56,719 nt of DNA. It comes from Tardiphaga sp. Its GTDB lineage: Bacteria > Pseudomonadota > Alphaproteobacteria > Rhizobiales > Xanthobacteraceae. The notes under the pieces are model-generated. The model did no database searches, was not told where the DNA came from, and saw only the letters and a list, made by a program, of their open reading frames with translations. Positions 44,567 through 53,837 of the stretch are shown here, piece by piece; the first letter of the stretch is position 1; each line of letters opens with the position of its first letter. The DNA lies in NCBI GenBank assembly GCA_014377915.1, contig JACMOT010000452.1:1-56719 (forward strand), written 5' to 3'. The translations under genes were made by a program, and so were the position numbers.

Positions 44567-44586
44567 TGGGTGTCCTTGTGGTAGAA

Positions 44587-45600
44587 TCAGGAGGCTGTTC
44601 GTGGCCGGCGGCCTTCGATCGGGTAGGCGGGATCGTTGAAGCCCGGCGTTGACGGGTGACCGCTGGCGACCAGGCGATCGACCAGCGCTTCGTCTTCGAC
44701 GGTGAATTGATAGTTCAGCGCGAGCAGATAATCATCCCACTGCGCCACGGTGCGCGGGCCGGCGATGACGGCGCTGACAAAGGACGAGTTCAGCACCCAG
44801 GCGACGGCGAGCTGGCCGGCGGTGATGCCGCGGGCTTCGGCATGCGCGCGCATCCGCTGCGCCAGAACAAGCGATTCCGGTCGCCATTCGGTCTGCATCA
44901 TCCGCGCGTCGTTGCGCCCGGCGCGGCTGTCCTTGTCGGGCGCCGCGTCGGGCTGGTACTTGCCGGTCAGCACGCCGCGCGCCAGCGGGCTGTAGGGCAC
45001 GATGCCGATGCCGTAATGACCGCAGGCCGGAAAGTGCTCGACCTCCGGCATCCGGTTCATGGCGTTATAATAAGGCTGGCTGACGATCGGCCGGTCGATG
45101 CCGAGCCGGTCGCAGATGTTGCAGATTTCGGCGACGCGCCATGCCCGGTAGTTGGAAACCCCGAAATAGCGCAACTTGCCCTGGCGAATGAGATCGCCGA
45201 TCGCGCGCACGGTTTCTTCCAGCTGCGTCGAATGGTCTTCCTTGTGCAGATAGTAGATGTCGAGATAGTCGGTGCCGAGCCGCTTCAGGCTTTCCTCGGC
45301 GGCCTGCATCACCCAGCGCCGCGATAGTCCGGCACGGTTGGGATCGGTGCCCATCGGATTGGCGAGTTTGGTGGCCAGAATCCAGTGCTGGCGGTGCCTG
45401 GCAATGGCCCGGCCGACCACCTGTTCCGATCCACCGCCGGAATAGGCGTCGGCGGTATCGATGAAATTGATGCCGGCGTCGCGCGCCTTGTCGATGATCA
45501 GGGCGGAGGTCGGTTCGTCGGTGGCGCCGCCAAACATCATGGAGCCAAGGCAGATCGGCGAAATCTTCAGGCCGGAGCGGCCGAGCGAGCGATAATCCAT
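44587..45600 (-). CDS. Aldo/keto reductase
   Basis: A 337-residue NADPH-dependent oxidoreductase. The N-terminus MDYRSLGRSGLKISPICLGSMMFG, catalytic Asp and Tyr in FIDTADAYSGGGSE, Lys in LATKLANPMG and His in IYYLHKED form the AKR active site; PYSPLARGVLTGKY and a C-terminal cofactor loop are present. The layout fits the YajO / AKR11-13 type. The substrate cannot be predicted. It diverges from the Nudix gene over a 120-base gap. Confidence 0.93.
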   Translation of the reverse strand: MDYRSLGRSGLKISPICLGSMMFGGATDEPTSALIIDKARDAGINFIDTADAYSGGGSEQVVGRAIARHRQHWILATKLANPMGTDPNRAGLSRRWVMQAAEESLKRLGTDYLDIYYLHKEDHSTQLEETVRAIGDLIRQGKLRYFGVSNYRAWRVAEICNICDRLGIDRPIVSQPYYNAMNRMPEVEHFPACGHYGIGIVPYSPLARGVLTGKYQPDAAPDKDSRAGRNDARMMQTEWRPESLVLAQRMRAHAEARGITAGQLAVAWVLNSSFVSAVIAGPRTVAQWDDYLLALNYQFTVEDEALVDRLVASGHPSTPGFNDPAYPIEGRRPRTAS

Positions 45601-45720
45601 GGCCGTTCTCGCGCAAGAGGAGACAATCGAGGCGCCGCGACGCGGGCCGAGCCTCGTTCATACAAAAGCACAAGCGGGGTGCCTAGTGCGGCCGCCGCGA
45701 GGCTCCTATACTCATTCCCG

Positions 45721-46350
45721 ATGATGTATCCGTTCAATGCCGTCACACGGCAAATGATCGCCGGGCGGGGCGCTGCCTTCGCGCGGCTGGCCGATGGTGA
45801 AGCTGTATCCGGACTAAAGCGCGCCGCCGTGGCCGTCGCGCTGGTGGAGGCATCCGACGCCTGCGACAGCGCGCTGTTGTTGACCTTGCGCGCCGCGGGA
45901 CTGCGCGCGCATAGCAATCAATGGGCGCTGCCGGGAGGGCGCTGCGATCCCGGCGAGACGCCAACCGAGGCGGCGCTGCGCGAGTTGCACGAGGAGCTCG
46001 GGCTGCAGCTTGCGCCAGCCGATGTGATCGGCATTCTCGACGATTATCCGACGCGCTCCGGCTATTTGATCACGCCGGTGCTGATGTGGGCGCAGGACAG
46101 CTCTAAGCTGGCGCCCAATCCGGACGAGGTCGCCTCGGTCCACCGCATCGCGCTGTCAGCGGTCGCGTCCGCCGATGCGTTCGACTTTGTCGCCATTCCC
46201 GAGAGCGACCGTCGCGTCATCCGCTATCGGCATGCTGGCAGCTACATCCACGCCCCTACCGCGGCGCTGATCTATCAGTTCAGCGAGTTGCTGGCCGGTC
46301 GCTCGACGCGCGTCGCCGAGCTGGAACAGCCTGTTTTTGCGTGGAAGTGA
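45721..46350 (+). CDS. Nudix hydrolase (CoA pyrophosphatase-like)
   Basis: About 209 residues from the ATG at 45721. The Nudix box is complete: G-x5-E-x7-RELHEELG, preceded by NQWALPGG. The order of motifs and a later DDYPTRSGYLITPVLMW resemble the CoA pyrophosphatase (NudL / YeaB) group, which cleaves CoA to phosphopantetheine. No strong ribosome site is seen before the ATG. The frame stays open upstream, overlapping the divergent reductase gene, which is a shadow. Confidence 0.9.
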   Translation: MMYPFNAVTRQMIAGRGAAFARLADGEAVSGLKRAAVAVALVEASDACDSALLLTLRAAGLRAHSNQWALPGGRCDPGETPTEAALRELHEELGLQLAPADVIGILDDYPTRSGYLITPVLMWAQDSSKLAPNPDEVASVHRIALSAVASADAFDFVAIPESDRRVIRYRHAGSYIHAPTAALIYQFSELLAGRSTRVAELEQPVFAWK

Positions 46351-46642
46351 CGGACGGGTTCAGTGATTCAGGCTCGGGCAGAGCCCAGGACACCGCGTTA
46401 TGGCAACACATGCGCGCGCGAAAATCCGGGAACCCATTGCAATCCGGACGCTCGGCTATTGCCGCTGGGCCGATGCCTGCGACGATCGCAACCAATATTG
46501 GCAACACATTCTTCACCATGCTGCGCCAAGGTTTGTGACGTTAGACCGACTTCGTCTGGACGGATTTTCCGGCCAATATACGGCGTCATTCCCGACATGT
46601 CAGGCGCGACCGGATCGCGCCAATCAGGAATTGAACAGATCC

Positions 46643-47839
46643 ATGCCAATTCATTTGCTTCGTTCGTCGGCCGCCATGGTTACGCTCGCGCTGTTGATCG
46701 GCGCGTCGCCGGCGCAGGCGCGCGATGTCATCGCGCTTTCCTCGGGGGGCGCCAATGCAAGGGCGCAAAGCGCGTCGCCCCAGGCGATCGCGGACTACCG
46801 CCGCAAGCTCGCGGAATATGAAGAAGCCCGTGCCGCCTTCGACGCCGAGGCCAAGCCCTACTGGAACGCGGTCTATGAGCGGCGCAAGATCCGCAATGCC
46901 AAGCGTCGCGATCGCCAGGCCATTACGCTCGAGGACTATGTGCTGGAGCAGGCGCCGCTCTATGACGGGCCGAAACGCCCTTCGAATCCCGAGCCTGAAG
47001 AGGGCACGCCGCGGAGCCGCCGGGAACTGCCAGTGGTTGCCGATTTCATCCAGGCGGCGCAGCAACATTTCCAGTTCTCGCCACAGCGTCCGGCCAATGA
47101 AATGGAGTTCAAGCGGGCGTATGCCCGCGCCGTGCTGAGCTCGGGCCTGACGCGCGAGCAGGCGGTACGGGTGTATTCGTTCGAGACCGGCGGCAATGGC
47201 GGCTATGACATGCAGTCCGGCCTCAGCGCCTCGCGCCCCGGCTCGCGCGCGATCTCGACCGCGATCGGCTATAACCAGCTGCTCACCACCAACAGCGTCG
47301 AGCTGGTCGCGGAGCAGGGGCACCAGATCCTCAAGGTGCTGACCGACAAGGCCTCGCAATTGTCCGGCGCGGCGCGCAAGGCGATGGATCAGAAGATCGC
47401 GGTGTTCAAGCGGATGTACGCGTTCTCGCGCACCGTGCCGGACACCTGGAGCGATCATGAAAAACTCGCCGCCACGCCGCAGGGCTGGGCCGTACATGCG
47501 ATGGTGCTGGATATCGACGTCGGCCCGCAACTGCAGGTCCACAAGCTGCTGACGTCGGTCATCTTCGCTAGCAACAAGGGTTTTAGCCGCCCGCTCAGCG
47601 CCGCCGAACTGGAGATGATGAATCTCACTGGCGACGGCACCGGCCTCGATATGGTGACCATGCCTCTGGCCATGCGCGAACAGGTGCCGACCGCGAACTT
47701 CTTCCAGCGCGGGGGTTACGAGCGCAATCCGGTGGCGATCCGCCACAATACGGTCGCCAAGCTGCTGGCCATCACCAATTCGCGGATGGACAGCAACAGC
47801 AACCTGCCGGGCGCCAAAGATCTGGCCGCGGCGTTCTAG
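46643..47839 (+). CDS. Secreted or periplasmic protein of unknown function, lysozyme-like centre
   Basis: About 398 residues from the ATG at 46643. A signal peptide is clear (MVTLALLIGASPAQA). A charged helical segment follows (residues 45-85, IADYRRKLAEYEEARAAFDAE), then a central domain with FETGGNGGYDMQSG and STAIGYNQLLTTNSVELV. That combination of a Glu after a helix and a GYNQLL strand recalls lytic transglycosylase folds, with the Glu in FETGG as a possible catalytic acid. I could not place it in a named family. The upstream frame to 46400 has no coding look. Confidence 0.78.
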   Translation: MPIHLLRSSAAMVTLALLIGASPAQARDVIALSSGGANARAQSASPQAIADYRRKLAEYEEARAAFDAEAKPYWNAVYERRKIRNAKRRDRQAITLEDYVLEQAPLYDGPKRPSNPEPEEGTPRSRRELPVVADFIQAAQQHFQFSPQRPANEMEFKRAYARAVLSSGLTREQAVRVYSFETGGNGGYDMQSGLSASRPGSRAISTAIGYNQLLTTNSVELVAEQGHQILKVLTDKASQLSGAARKAMDQKIAVFKRMYAFSRTVPDTWSDHEKLAATPQGWAVHAMVLDIDVGPQLQVHKLLTSVIFASNKGFSRPLSAAELEMMNLTGDGTGLDMVTMPLAMREQVPTANFFQRGGYERNPVAIRHNTVAKLLAITNSRMDSNSNLPGAKDLAAAF

Positions 47840-47856
47840 TTGTTCAACAGGGTGCG

Positions 47857-47920
47857 AGCCGTTCACCTGCGGCTGCGGGCCGGCAAAGAAGGAATTGATC
47901 GTTCGACGCGGTTGGCGATG
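47857..47920 (-). pseudogene. Possible decayed fragment of a DUF4167 gene end
   Basis: Read leftwards this stretch encodes SFFAGPQPQVNG, close to SFITGPQPQVNG near the end of the DUF4167 protein at 50415-51266. Just upstream, VERSIPS in another frame matches VDRLPS of that protein. The 14-base ACCTGCGGCTGCGG core is identical in both places. It may be the remnant of a duplication. The match is short, and chance is not excluded. Confidence 0.3.
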
Positions 47921-48049
47921 CTGACATGCAGACGCGCCGCCGCTTGACACGGCGGGGCGGTTCGGATTGAAATTAAGGCATGGGGGCCGCGATCTCCCCA
48001 CGAGGCGACAGCTGAAGTATCGCGTCCCGTTCACAACGAGGGCGCAGTC

Positions 48050-48868
48050 ATGTCGTCATACACTTCCATTTCTGTCGATAAATTATCCCGGCTGATCGGT
48101 ACCGCCACCACGCCGATACTCATCGATGTGCGGACTGCCGAAGATTTCGCAGCCGATCCGCGCATGATTCCTGGCGCGCTGCGCCGTCCGCACGAAACCG
48201 CGGCAGCCTGGGCAACATCCTTTGCGGGCCGGTCCGTCATCGTCATCTGCCAGAAAGGCCTGAAGCTCAGCGAAGGCGCGGCTGCCTGGCTGCGCCATGC
48301 CGGCGCCGCGGCCGAAACGCTCGACGGTGGGTTTGAGGCATGGAAGGCCGCGAAGCTGCCGACCGTGCCGGTCGCCAAGCTGCCGGCGCCGGACGCGCAG
48401 GGCCGTACCGTATGGGTCACCCGCTCGCGGCCCAAGATCGACCGCATCGCATGTCCCTGGCTGATCCGGCGGTTCATCGACCCCGAGGCGGTATTCCTGT
48501 TCGTCGCGCCGTCGGAGGTCGAAGCCGTCGGCGAGCGATTCGGCGCAGTGCCATTCGACATCGAGCACGTGTTCTGGAGCCACCGCGGCGATCTCTGCAC
48601 GTTCGACGTCATGATCGAGGAGTTCGGCCTTTCGACGCCGCCGCTCGACCGACTGGCGACGATGGTGCGGGCGGCCGATACCGGACGGCTTGACCTGTCG
48701 CCGGAAGCGCCTGGCCTGATGGCTGCCTCGCTGGGCCTTTCCCGCATGTTCGACGACGATCTCGCCCAACTGAACGCTGGCATGCTGATCTACGACGCCT
48801 TCTATCGATGGTGCCGCGACGCGACCGGCGAAACCCATAATTGGCCGACCAGCAAGGGAAAATCCTGA
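48050..48868 (+). CDS. chrB: Rhodanese-ChrB fusion, chromate resistance regulator
   Basis: A 272-residue two-domain protein. Residues 1-110 are a rhodanese domain (TPILIDVRTAEDF, persulfide Cys in VIVICQKGLKLSEGAAAWL, LDGGFEAWKAA). Residues about 120-265 form the ChrB C-terminal domain (VWVTRSRPKIDRIACPWLIRRFIDPEAVFLFV, FDIEHVFWSHRGDLCTFDVMIEEFGL). ChrB-type proteins sense or help resist chromate. GAGGG precedes the ATG. The stop overlaps the chrA ATG by one base (TGATG), so the two form an operon. Confidence 0.9.
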   Translation: MSSYTSISVDKLSRLIGTATTPILIDVRTAEDFAADPRMIPGALRRPHETAAAWATSFAGRSVIVICQKGLKLSEGAAAWLRHAGAAAETLDGGFEAWKAAKLPTVPVAKLPAPDAQGRTVWVTRSRPKIDRIACPWLIRRFIDPEAVFLFVAPSEVEAVGERFGAVPFDIEHVFWSHRGDLCTFDVMIEEFGLSTPPLDRLATMVRAADTGRLDLSPEAPGLMAASLGLSRMFDDDLAQLNAGMLIYDAFYRWCRDATGETHNWPTSKGKS

Positions 48869-50265
48869 TGACCGACGTTCCCGCCGAGCGCGCGATCGAT
48901 TCCGGCGAAGCTTCTCATGGCATCAGTTTCGCGGAGGCGTTCCGTGTCTGGCTGAAGATCGCGCTGCTCAGCTTCGGTGGTCCCGCCGGGCAGATCGCGG
49001 TCATGCACCGCATCCTCGTCGAGGAAAAGAACTGGATCTCGGAAAGCCGTTTCCTGCACGCGTTGAACTACTGCATGCTGTTGCCCGGACCGGAGGCGCA
49101 ACAGCTTGCGACCTATATCGGCTGGCTGCTGCATCGAACCGTCGGCGGCATCGTGGCGGGTTGCCTGTTCATCCTGCCCGGCGTCGTCAGTATCATGGCG
49201 CTGAGCTACGTCTACGCGGCCTATGGCAATGTCGGATTCGTCGAGGCGCTGTTCTATGGCCTCAAGGCCGCGGTGCTTGCCATCGTCATTCAGGCCGTCG
49301 TTCGGGTCGGCAAGCGGGCGCTGCGCAACAATGTGATGCGGGCGCTGGCGGCGGCGGCCTTCATTGCCATCTTCTTCTTCAATGTGCCGTTTCCGGCGAT
49401 CATCCTTGCCGCCGGATTGATCGGCTATCTGGGAGCCAGGGCGGAACGTCCGGAATTCGCCGCCGGTGGCGGCCACGGCGGGCCGGCATCGACCGCGACG
49501 GTCGACAGCATGATGAGCGACGAGTTGCCCGACCACGTGCGGCCCAACGTCGGACGCGCGCTGCGCGTCAGTGCCGTCTGGCTGCTGTTGTGGCTGGTCC
49601 CGGTAGTCACGTTGCTGGCCGTGTATGGCGAGGGGAACGTGTTCAGCCAGATCGCCGTGTTCTTCAGCAAGATGGCATTGGTGACGTTCGGCGGCGCCTA
49701 TGCGGTTCTGGCCTATGTGGCCCAGCAAGCGGTCGAACATTATCACTGGGTACAGCCGCGCGAGATGCTGGACGGTCTCGGCATGGCGGAGACCACGCCC
49801 GGTCCCCTCGTCATGGTGCTGCAGTTCGTGGGCTTCATGGCCGCGTTCCGGGATCCCGGTTCGCTGTCACCGATGGTGGCGGGAACGCTCGGCGGCCTTC
49901 TCGCCACCTGGGTCACCTTCACCCCCTGCTTTCTCTGGATCTTCCTCGGCGCCCCTTTCATCGAAGTCATGAAGGGGAACAAGGCGCTCGCCGGGGCGCT
50001 GTCGGCGATCACGGCGGCGGTGGTTGGCGTCATCCTCAATCTGTCGATCTGGTTCGCCGTCCATACGATTTTTCGGGAGGTGCTGCCGATCCGCGGTTTT
50101 GGCCTGTCGTTCGAAATGCCGGTGCTGGCCAGCGTTGATCCGGCCGCGCTGATCCTGGCCGTGGCGGCGGCGATCGCGATCTTTCGCTTCAATGTCGGGA
50201 TGCTGACGGTGCTTGCCGGCGCATGTATCGCCGGTCTTCTGCTCCGCGCCGCGGGGGCAATATAA
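48868..50265 (+). CDS. chrA: Chromate transporter, ChrA family (two-domain)
   Basis: A 465-residue membrane protein with two homologous halves. The first contains FRVWLKIALLSFGGPAGQIAVMHRILVEEKNWI and LPGPEAQQLATYIGW, the second FFSKMALVTFGGAYAVLAYVAQQAVEHYHWV and ETTPGPLVMVLQFVGF, the repeated CHR motifs. About ten helices are expected. It exports chromate. It starts within the stop of chrB, and a strong hairpin lies about 100 bases after its stop. Confidence 0.95.
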   Translation: MTDVPAERAIDSGEASHGISFAEAFRVWLKIALLSFGGPAGQIAVMHRILVEEKNWISESRFLHALNYCMLLPGPEAQQLATYIGWLLHRTVGGIVAGCLFILPGVVSIMALSYVYAAYGNVGFVEALFYGLKAAVLAIVIQAVVRVGKRALRNNVMRALAAAAFIAIFFFNVPFPAIILAAGLIGYLGARAERPEFAAGGGHGGPASTATVDSMMSDELPDHVRPNVGRALRVSAVWLLLWLVPVVTLLAVYGEGNVFSQIAVFFSKMALVTFGGAYAVLAYVAQQAVEHYHWVQPREMLDGLGMAETTPGPLVMVLQFVGFMAAFRDPGSLSPMVAGTLGGLLATWVTFTPCFLWIFLGAPFIEVMKGNKALAGALSAITAAVVGVILNLSIWFAVHTIFREVLPIRGFGLSFEMPVLASVDPAALILAVAAAIAIFRFNVGMLTVLAGACIAGLLLRAAGAI

Positions 50266-50361
50266 AGTCTGCTGTTAAGCGGCGGCATCCGTCTACGCCG
50301 TAGCGCTTCTGATACAGCCGAACTCACGCGTCTGAACTTTGAAAGTCGGCCATCTACCTCT

Positions 50362-50386
50362 CCTCTCCCTTTTGCACAGGGAGAGG
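50362..50386 (+). terminator. Hairpin between chrA and the convergent DUF4167 gene
   Basis: CCTCTCCC and GGGAGAGG form a perfect 8-bp stem around a 9-base loop. It sits between two convergent genes and can serve both strands. There is no long U tract, so it could instead be one of the CTCTCCC-type intergenic repeats of this group. Confidence 0.55.
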
Positions 50387-50414
50387 AAAGGTCAGCACCG
50401 GTGGCTAAGGCTGT

Positions 50415-51266
50415 TTACGAATTCCCGGGATTGAAATCGTCACCCGGAGTCACCGGCGCCGCGGCCACGCCATCGGGGCGCGGGGCATGCGGGCGGCGAC
50501 GGCGGCGCGGCGGGAAACGTTCGCCGGCGGCGGCATCGAACGGGGCCGGGCCGTTGACCTGCGGCTGCGGTCCGGTGATGAACGACGGCAGCCGGTCGAC
50601 GCTGTCGGCAACCGGCATCGCCGGCTGGGGCTGCGGCTGGAATTGCGGCTGTGGCTGGTGCTGCGGACGCGGTTCGCGATGGTTGTTCTCACGCGGTCCG
50701 TTGTTTTCGCGCGGCCCGTTATGCTCGCGCGGTGCGTTGTTTTCGCGCGGCTGATAGGGCTGATTCTCGCGCGGCTGGTAGGGCTGACTCTCGCGCTGCG
50801 GTTGTTCGCGCGGCGGCTGCGGATCACGTGGCACGAAGGGCTGCGGCTGCACCGGCACGAAGCCCGGCTCGGCGCCGAAGTTCGAGAACGTCTCGCCGTC
50901 ATCATCGCCATCCTCGGACGGCATTTCGTTTTCGGTCCGCGGCTGCGGCTGGTTCTGGCGAAACTGTTCCTGCGCCGCGGCGATCAGGCGAAAGTAGTGT
51001 TCGGCATGCTGATAATAGTTCTCGGCGGCGACCGGGTCGCCGGAAGAGCGCGCGTCGCGCGCCAGCTGCACATATTTCTCCGCTACGTGGGAGGCGGTGC
51101 CGCGAATCTTGATGTCCGGACCGTTGGACTCGAACACCCGGGTCATCGGGTTCTGGCCACGACGGTTGTTGTTGTTATTGTTATTGTTGTTGCCGCCACC
51201 GTTATTGCTGCTGCGGTTGTTATTGTTCCGCATCCGCTTATTATTGTTATTCTGACCGTTTCTCAT
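50415..51266 (-). CDS. DUF4167 protein, low-complexity and probably nucleic-acid binding
   Basis: A 283-residue protein. Residues 1-40 are an Asn/Arg-rich tract (MRNGQNNNNKRMRNNNN), then the conserved DUF4167 core (TRVFESNGPDIKIRGTASHVAEKYVQLARDARSSGDPVAAENYYQHAEHYFRLI, about 42-96). The rest is disordered: acidic, then repeated PRENN/QPYQPREN units (about 165-200), QP-rich, and a basic RRRRRPHAPR end. The core has a TPR-like helix pair. The family is alphaproteobacterial, and composition suggests RNA binding. AAGGCGAG precedes the ATG. It lies downstream of prmC on the same strand, as in related genomes. Confidence 0.9.
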   Translation of the reverse strand: MRNGQNNNNKRMRNNNNRSSNNGGGNNNNNNNNNRRGQNPMTRVFESNGPDIKIRGTASHVAEKYVQLARDARSSGDPVAAENYYQHAEHYFRLIAAAQEQFRQNQPQPRTENEMPSEDGDDDGETFSNFGAEPGFVPVQPQPFVPRDPQPPREQPQRESQPYQPRENQPYQPRENNAPREHNGPRENNGPRENNHREPRPQHQPQPQFQPQPQPAMPVADSVDRLPSFITGPQPQVNGPAPFDAAAGERFPPRRRRRPHAPRPDGVAAAPVTPGDDFNPGNS

Positions 51267-51740
51267 GTCTCGCCTTTACTACCGATCCAGGATTATCGCA
51301 GAGAGCTTGGTTTCTTTAGTGTCACAGAGGATTTGGGCGATAAGGAGCGCGCCATGCGCCCAATCGCCATGCAGATCATCGCTGCACCGATGCCATCGTC
51401 GTTCGCGTTCAACAAAAGACGCGTTCCCCAACCGCCAGCCAAAATCGCTGGTCGGACCAAATCGTTCAACCCGCCGCAATCAGGCTGGGAGTTTGCGTGT
51501 GATTGTCGAAGCGCAATATCAGGCTTTCGTTCGCTTTGCGGTCGCAAGCAGCGCAGCTCTTTCAGCCATCGCGCTCAATCTGACCTGCCTGTTGGAACCA
51601 TTTCTCGGACGGGCTCTCTAGCGAGAATTCCTGGCGTCCAGCCGTCAAACCACGGGGCGCGCCAACCCTGAACCGATGTTGTGACACGAACGTAGTCGGT
51701 TGCCGGCGATATTCCAAGCGTTTTTTCAGCTCGGCCGGCT
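51267..51740 (-). other. Gene-free stretch between prmC and the DUF4167 gene
   Basis: These 474 bases hold no convincing gene. A 40-codon plus-strand frame at 51499-51621 encodes a hydrophobic peptide but has no ribosome site, so I did not call it. The region next to 51266 probably holds the promoter of the DUF4167 gene; I could not define it. Confidence 0.4.
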
Positions 51741-52625
51741 TTATCGGGGCGATCTGTGCCCGGAAACTACCCGCCGGATGCCGGCCAGATCGGTCCGGGC
51801 TGGTCCGGAGAGGGTTAACCCCGCCGCCAGCATCAACCGCGCGACGTCGTCGCTCTGATCGTGCCCGACCTCGACGACCAGCAGCCCGCCCGGCGCCAGC
51901 CGCGCGGCGGCCGCGGGCGCGATTCGGCGATAGGCATCAAGGCCGTCGGCACCGCCGTCCAGCGCGCGCAGCGGATCATGTTCGCGCACCTCGGCCGCCA
52001 GGCCGGCGATCTCCGCCGATTGTATATAAGGCGGATTGGAGACGATGAGGTCAAAGTCCCCGGCGAGCGCGGAAACATAGTCGCAAACGACGAAGCCGGC
52101 GCGCTGTGCCAGGCCGAGTCGGCTGGCGTTGCTTCGCGCCGTGGCAAGCGCTGCGAGATTGATGTCGGTGCCGATGCCAAAAGCATGGGGTAGTTCGGAG
52201 AGCAGTGCCAGCAGGATCGCGCCGGAGCCGGTGCCGAGATCGGCAATGCGCCAGGCACGGCCGCGCAGCTCGCCCGCATCGAGCAGCTCCAGCGCCGCCT
52301 CGACCACCGTTTCGGTATCCGGCCGTGGCACCAGCGTATCGGCCGACAGCGCCAGCGAGAGGCCCCAGAATTCCTTGACGCCAAGAATGCGCGCGATCGG
52401 TTCGCCCCTCAGGCGGCGGTGGGCAAGGGCCTGGAGATGGGCGGCTTCGTCGGCCGTAACGAGACGTTTGGCCTGGACCATCAGCCCGGTCAGATCCAGT
52501 CCGAGCACGGCACCAATCAGTAGGCGTGCATCGAGATCCGCGGATTCGATCTCATGCGTACGCAACTGTGTGGCCACGCGACGCCGCGCGGTCTCAATGC
52601 TTTGCCCGACGAGAGTGTCAGTCAC
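51741..52625 (-). CDS. prmC: Release factor glutamine methyltransferase
   Basis: About 294 residues from the GTG at 52623-52625. It methylates the GGQ glutamine of release factors. The N-terminal helical domain (about 10-80) is followed by the SAM site ADLGTGSGAILLALL and the catalytic NPPY in LIVSNPPYIQSAEI, with HDPLRALDGGADGLDAYR after it. It lies about 65 bases after prfA, encoding its substrate, on the same strand, the common arrangement. Confidence 0.95.
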   Translation of the reverse strand: MTDTLVGQSIETARRRVATQLRTHEIESADLDARLLIGAVLGLDLTGLMVQAKRLVTADEAAHLQALAHRRLRGEPIARILGVKEFWGLSLALSADTLVPRPDTETVVEAALELLDAGELRGRAWRIADLGTGSGAILLALLSELPHAFGIGTDINLAALATARSNASRLGLAQRAGFVVCDYVSALAGDFDLIVSNPPYIQSAEIAGLAAEVREHDPLRALDGGADGLDAYRRIAPAAAARLAPGGLLVVEVGHDQSDDVARLMLAAGLTLSGPARTDLAGIRRVVSGHRSPR

Positions 52626-52689
52626 AACTTGCTTTCTTTTCCCTCTCCCGCCCTGCAACGCTTTGCTTGGGGGGATGGGAAGTAAGAGA

Positions 52690-53772
52690 TCACGCGTTGC
52701 CCTGCGCCGCCAGCTGCGCGGCCTGATGCTCGGTGGTCAGCGCATCGACCAACTCGCCAAGCGCCTCACCGGCGATCACCTGCGGCAGCTTGTACAGTGT
52801 CAGGTTGATACGGTGGTCGGTGACGCGGCCCTGCGGGAAATTATAGGTGCGGATGCGCTCGGAGCGGTCGCCGGAACCGACCTTTTCGCGGCGCTCGGCG
52901 GAGCGCACCGAATCGATGCGCTGCTGCTCGGCGTCATAGATGCGCGAGCGCAGGATGTTCATCGCCGATGCCCGGTTCTTATGCTGCGAGCGGCTGTCCT
53001 GCATCATCACCACGATGCCGGTCGGAAGATGGGTGATGCGGATCGCTGATTCCGTCTTGTTGACGTGCTGGCCGCCGGCGCCCTGCGCGCGCATGGTGTC
53101 GATGCGCAAATCGTCGTCGCGGATCACGACATCGACTTCCTCGACTTCCGGCAGCACCGCCACCGTGGCGGGCGAAGTGTGGATACGACCCTGGGTTTCG
53201 GTGTCGGGCACGCGTTGCACGCGGTGCACGCCGGATTCGAACTTCAGCTTGGCGAAGGCGCCACGGCCCTGAATTTCGACAATGACTTCCTTGTAGCCGC
53301 CCATCGTGCCTTCCGAGGCGGAGACTACTTCGGCCTTCCAGCCCTGCAAGGCGGCAAAGCGCTCGTACATCCGGAACAGGTCGCCGGCGAACAAGGAAGC
53401 CTCATCGCCGCCGGTGCCGGCGCGGATTTCCAGCACCACGTTGCGCTCGTCCATCGCGTCCTTGGGCAGCAGCGCGACGCGGATTTCCTGCGCCAGCTCG
53501 GTGGCGCGCGTCTCAAGCGCCGGACGCTCCGCCTCTGCCATCTCGCGCATCTCGGCGTCAGTCGTGGCATCCGCGATCATCGCATCGATCTCGGTGATCT
53601 CCCTGGTCGCCGCGCGATAGGTCTTCACGGCGTCGATCAGCGGATTGAGTTCGGCGAATTCGCGCGTCAAGCGGACGTAGTTTTCGGCGCTCATCTGGCT
53701 CTGCAGCTGGGATTCCAGCGAGGCATGATGCGCCAGCAGAATATCGAGTTTGGCTTCGGGCAGAATGGACAT
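52690..53772 (-). CDS. prfA: Peptide chain release factor 1
   Basis: A 360-residue RF1 from the ATG at 53770-53772 ([20 protein letters not shown]). The GGQ motif is in [19 protein letters not shown], and the PxT-type stop recognition region in [18 protein letters not shown] matches RF1 rather than RF2. It reads UAA and UAG and releases the peptide. It follows ptsP by 65 bases and is followed by prmC. Confidence 0.97.
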   Translation of the reverse strand: MSILPEAKLDILLAHHASLESQLQSQMSAENYVRLTREFAELNPLIDAVKTYRAATREITEIDAMIADATTDAEMREMAEAERPALETRATELAQEIRVALLPKDAMDERNVVLEIRAGTGGDEASLFAGDLFRMYERFAALQGWKAEVVSASEGTMGGYKEVIVEIQGRGAFAKLKFESGVHRVQRVPDTETQGRIHTSPATVAVLPEVEEVDVVIRDDDLRIDTMRAQGAGGQHVNKTESAIRITHLPTGIVVMMQDSRSQHKNRASAMNILRSRIYDAEQQRIDSVRSAERREKVGSGDRSERIRTYNFPQGRVTDHRINLTLYKLPQVIAGEALGELVDALTTEHQAAQLAAQGNA

Positions 53773-53837
53773 GGCAGATCTCGGCATCACGGAAGGGAAG
53801 GGCGCATCGCGGCGGAGCCGCTATCGGGACGGCCTCG

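Noticed and set aside
46586..48034. 482-codon open frame opposite the secreted protein gene
   Set aside because: The plus-strand protein has a signal peptide and coherent helices; the antisense product is Arg/Gly-rich without any motif.
51499..51621. 40-codon hydrophobic plus-strand frame
   Set aside because: It could be a tiny membrane protein, but it has no ribosome site and no neighbour support.
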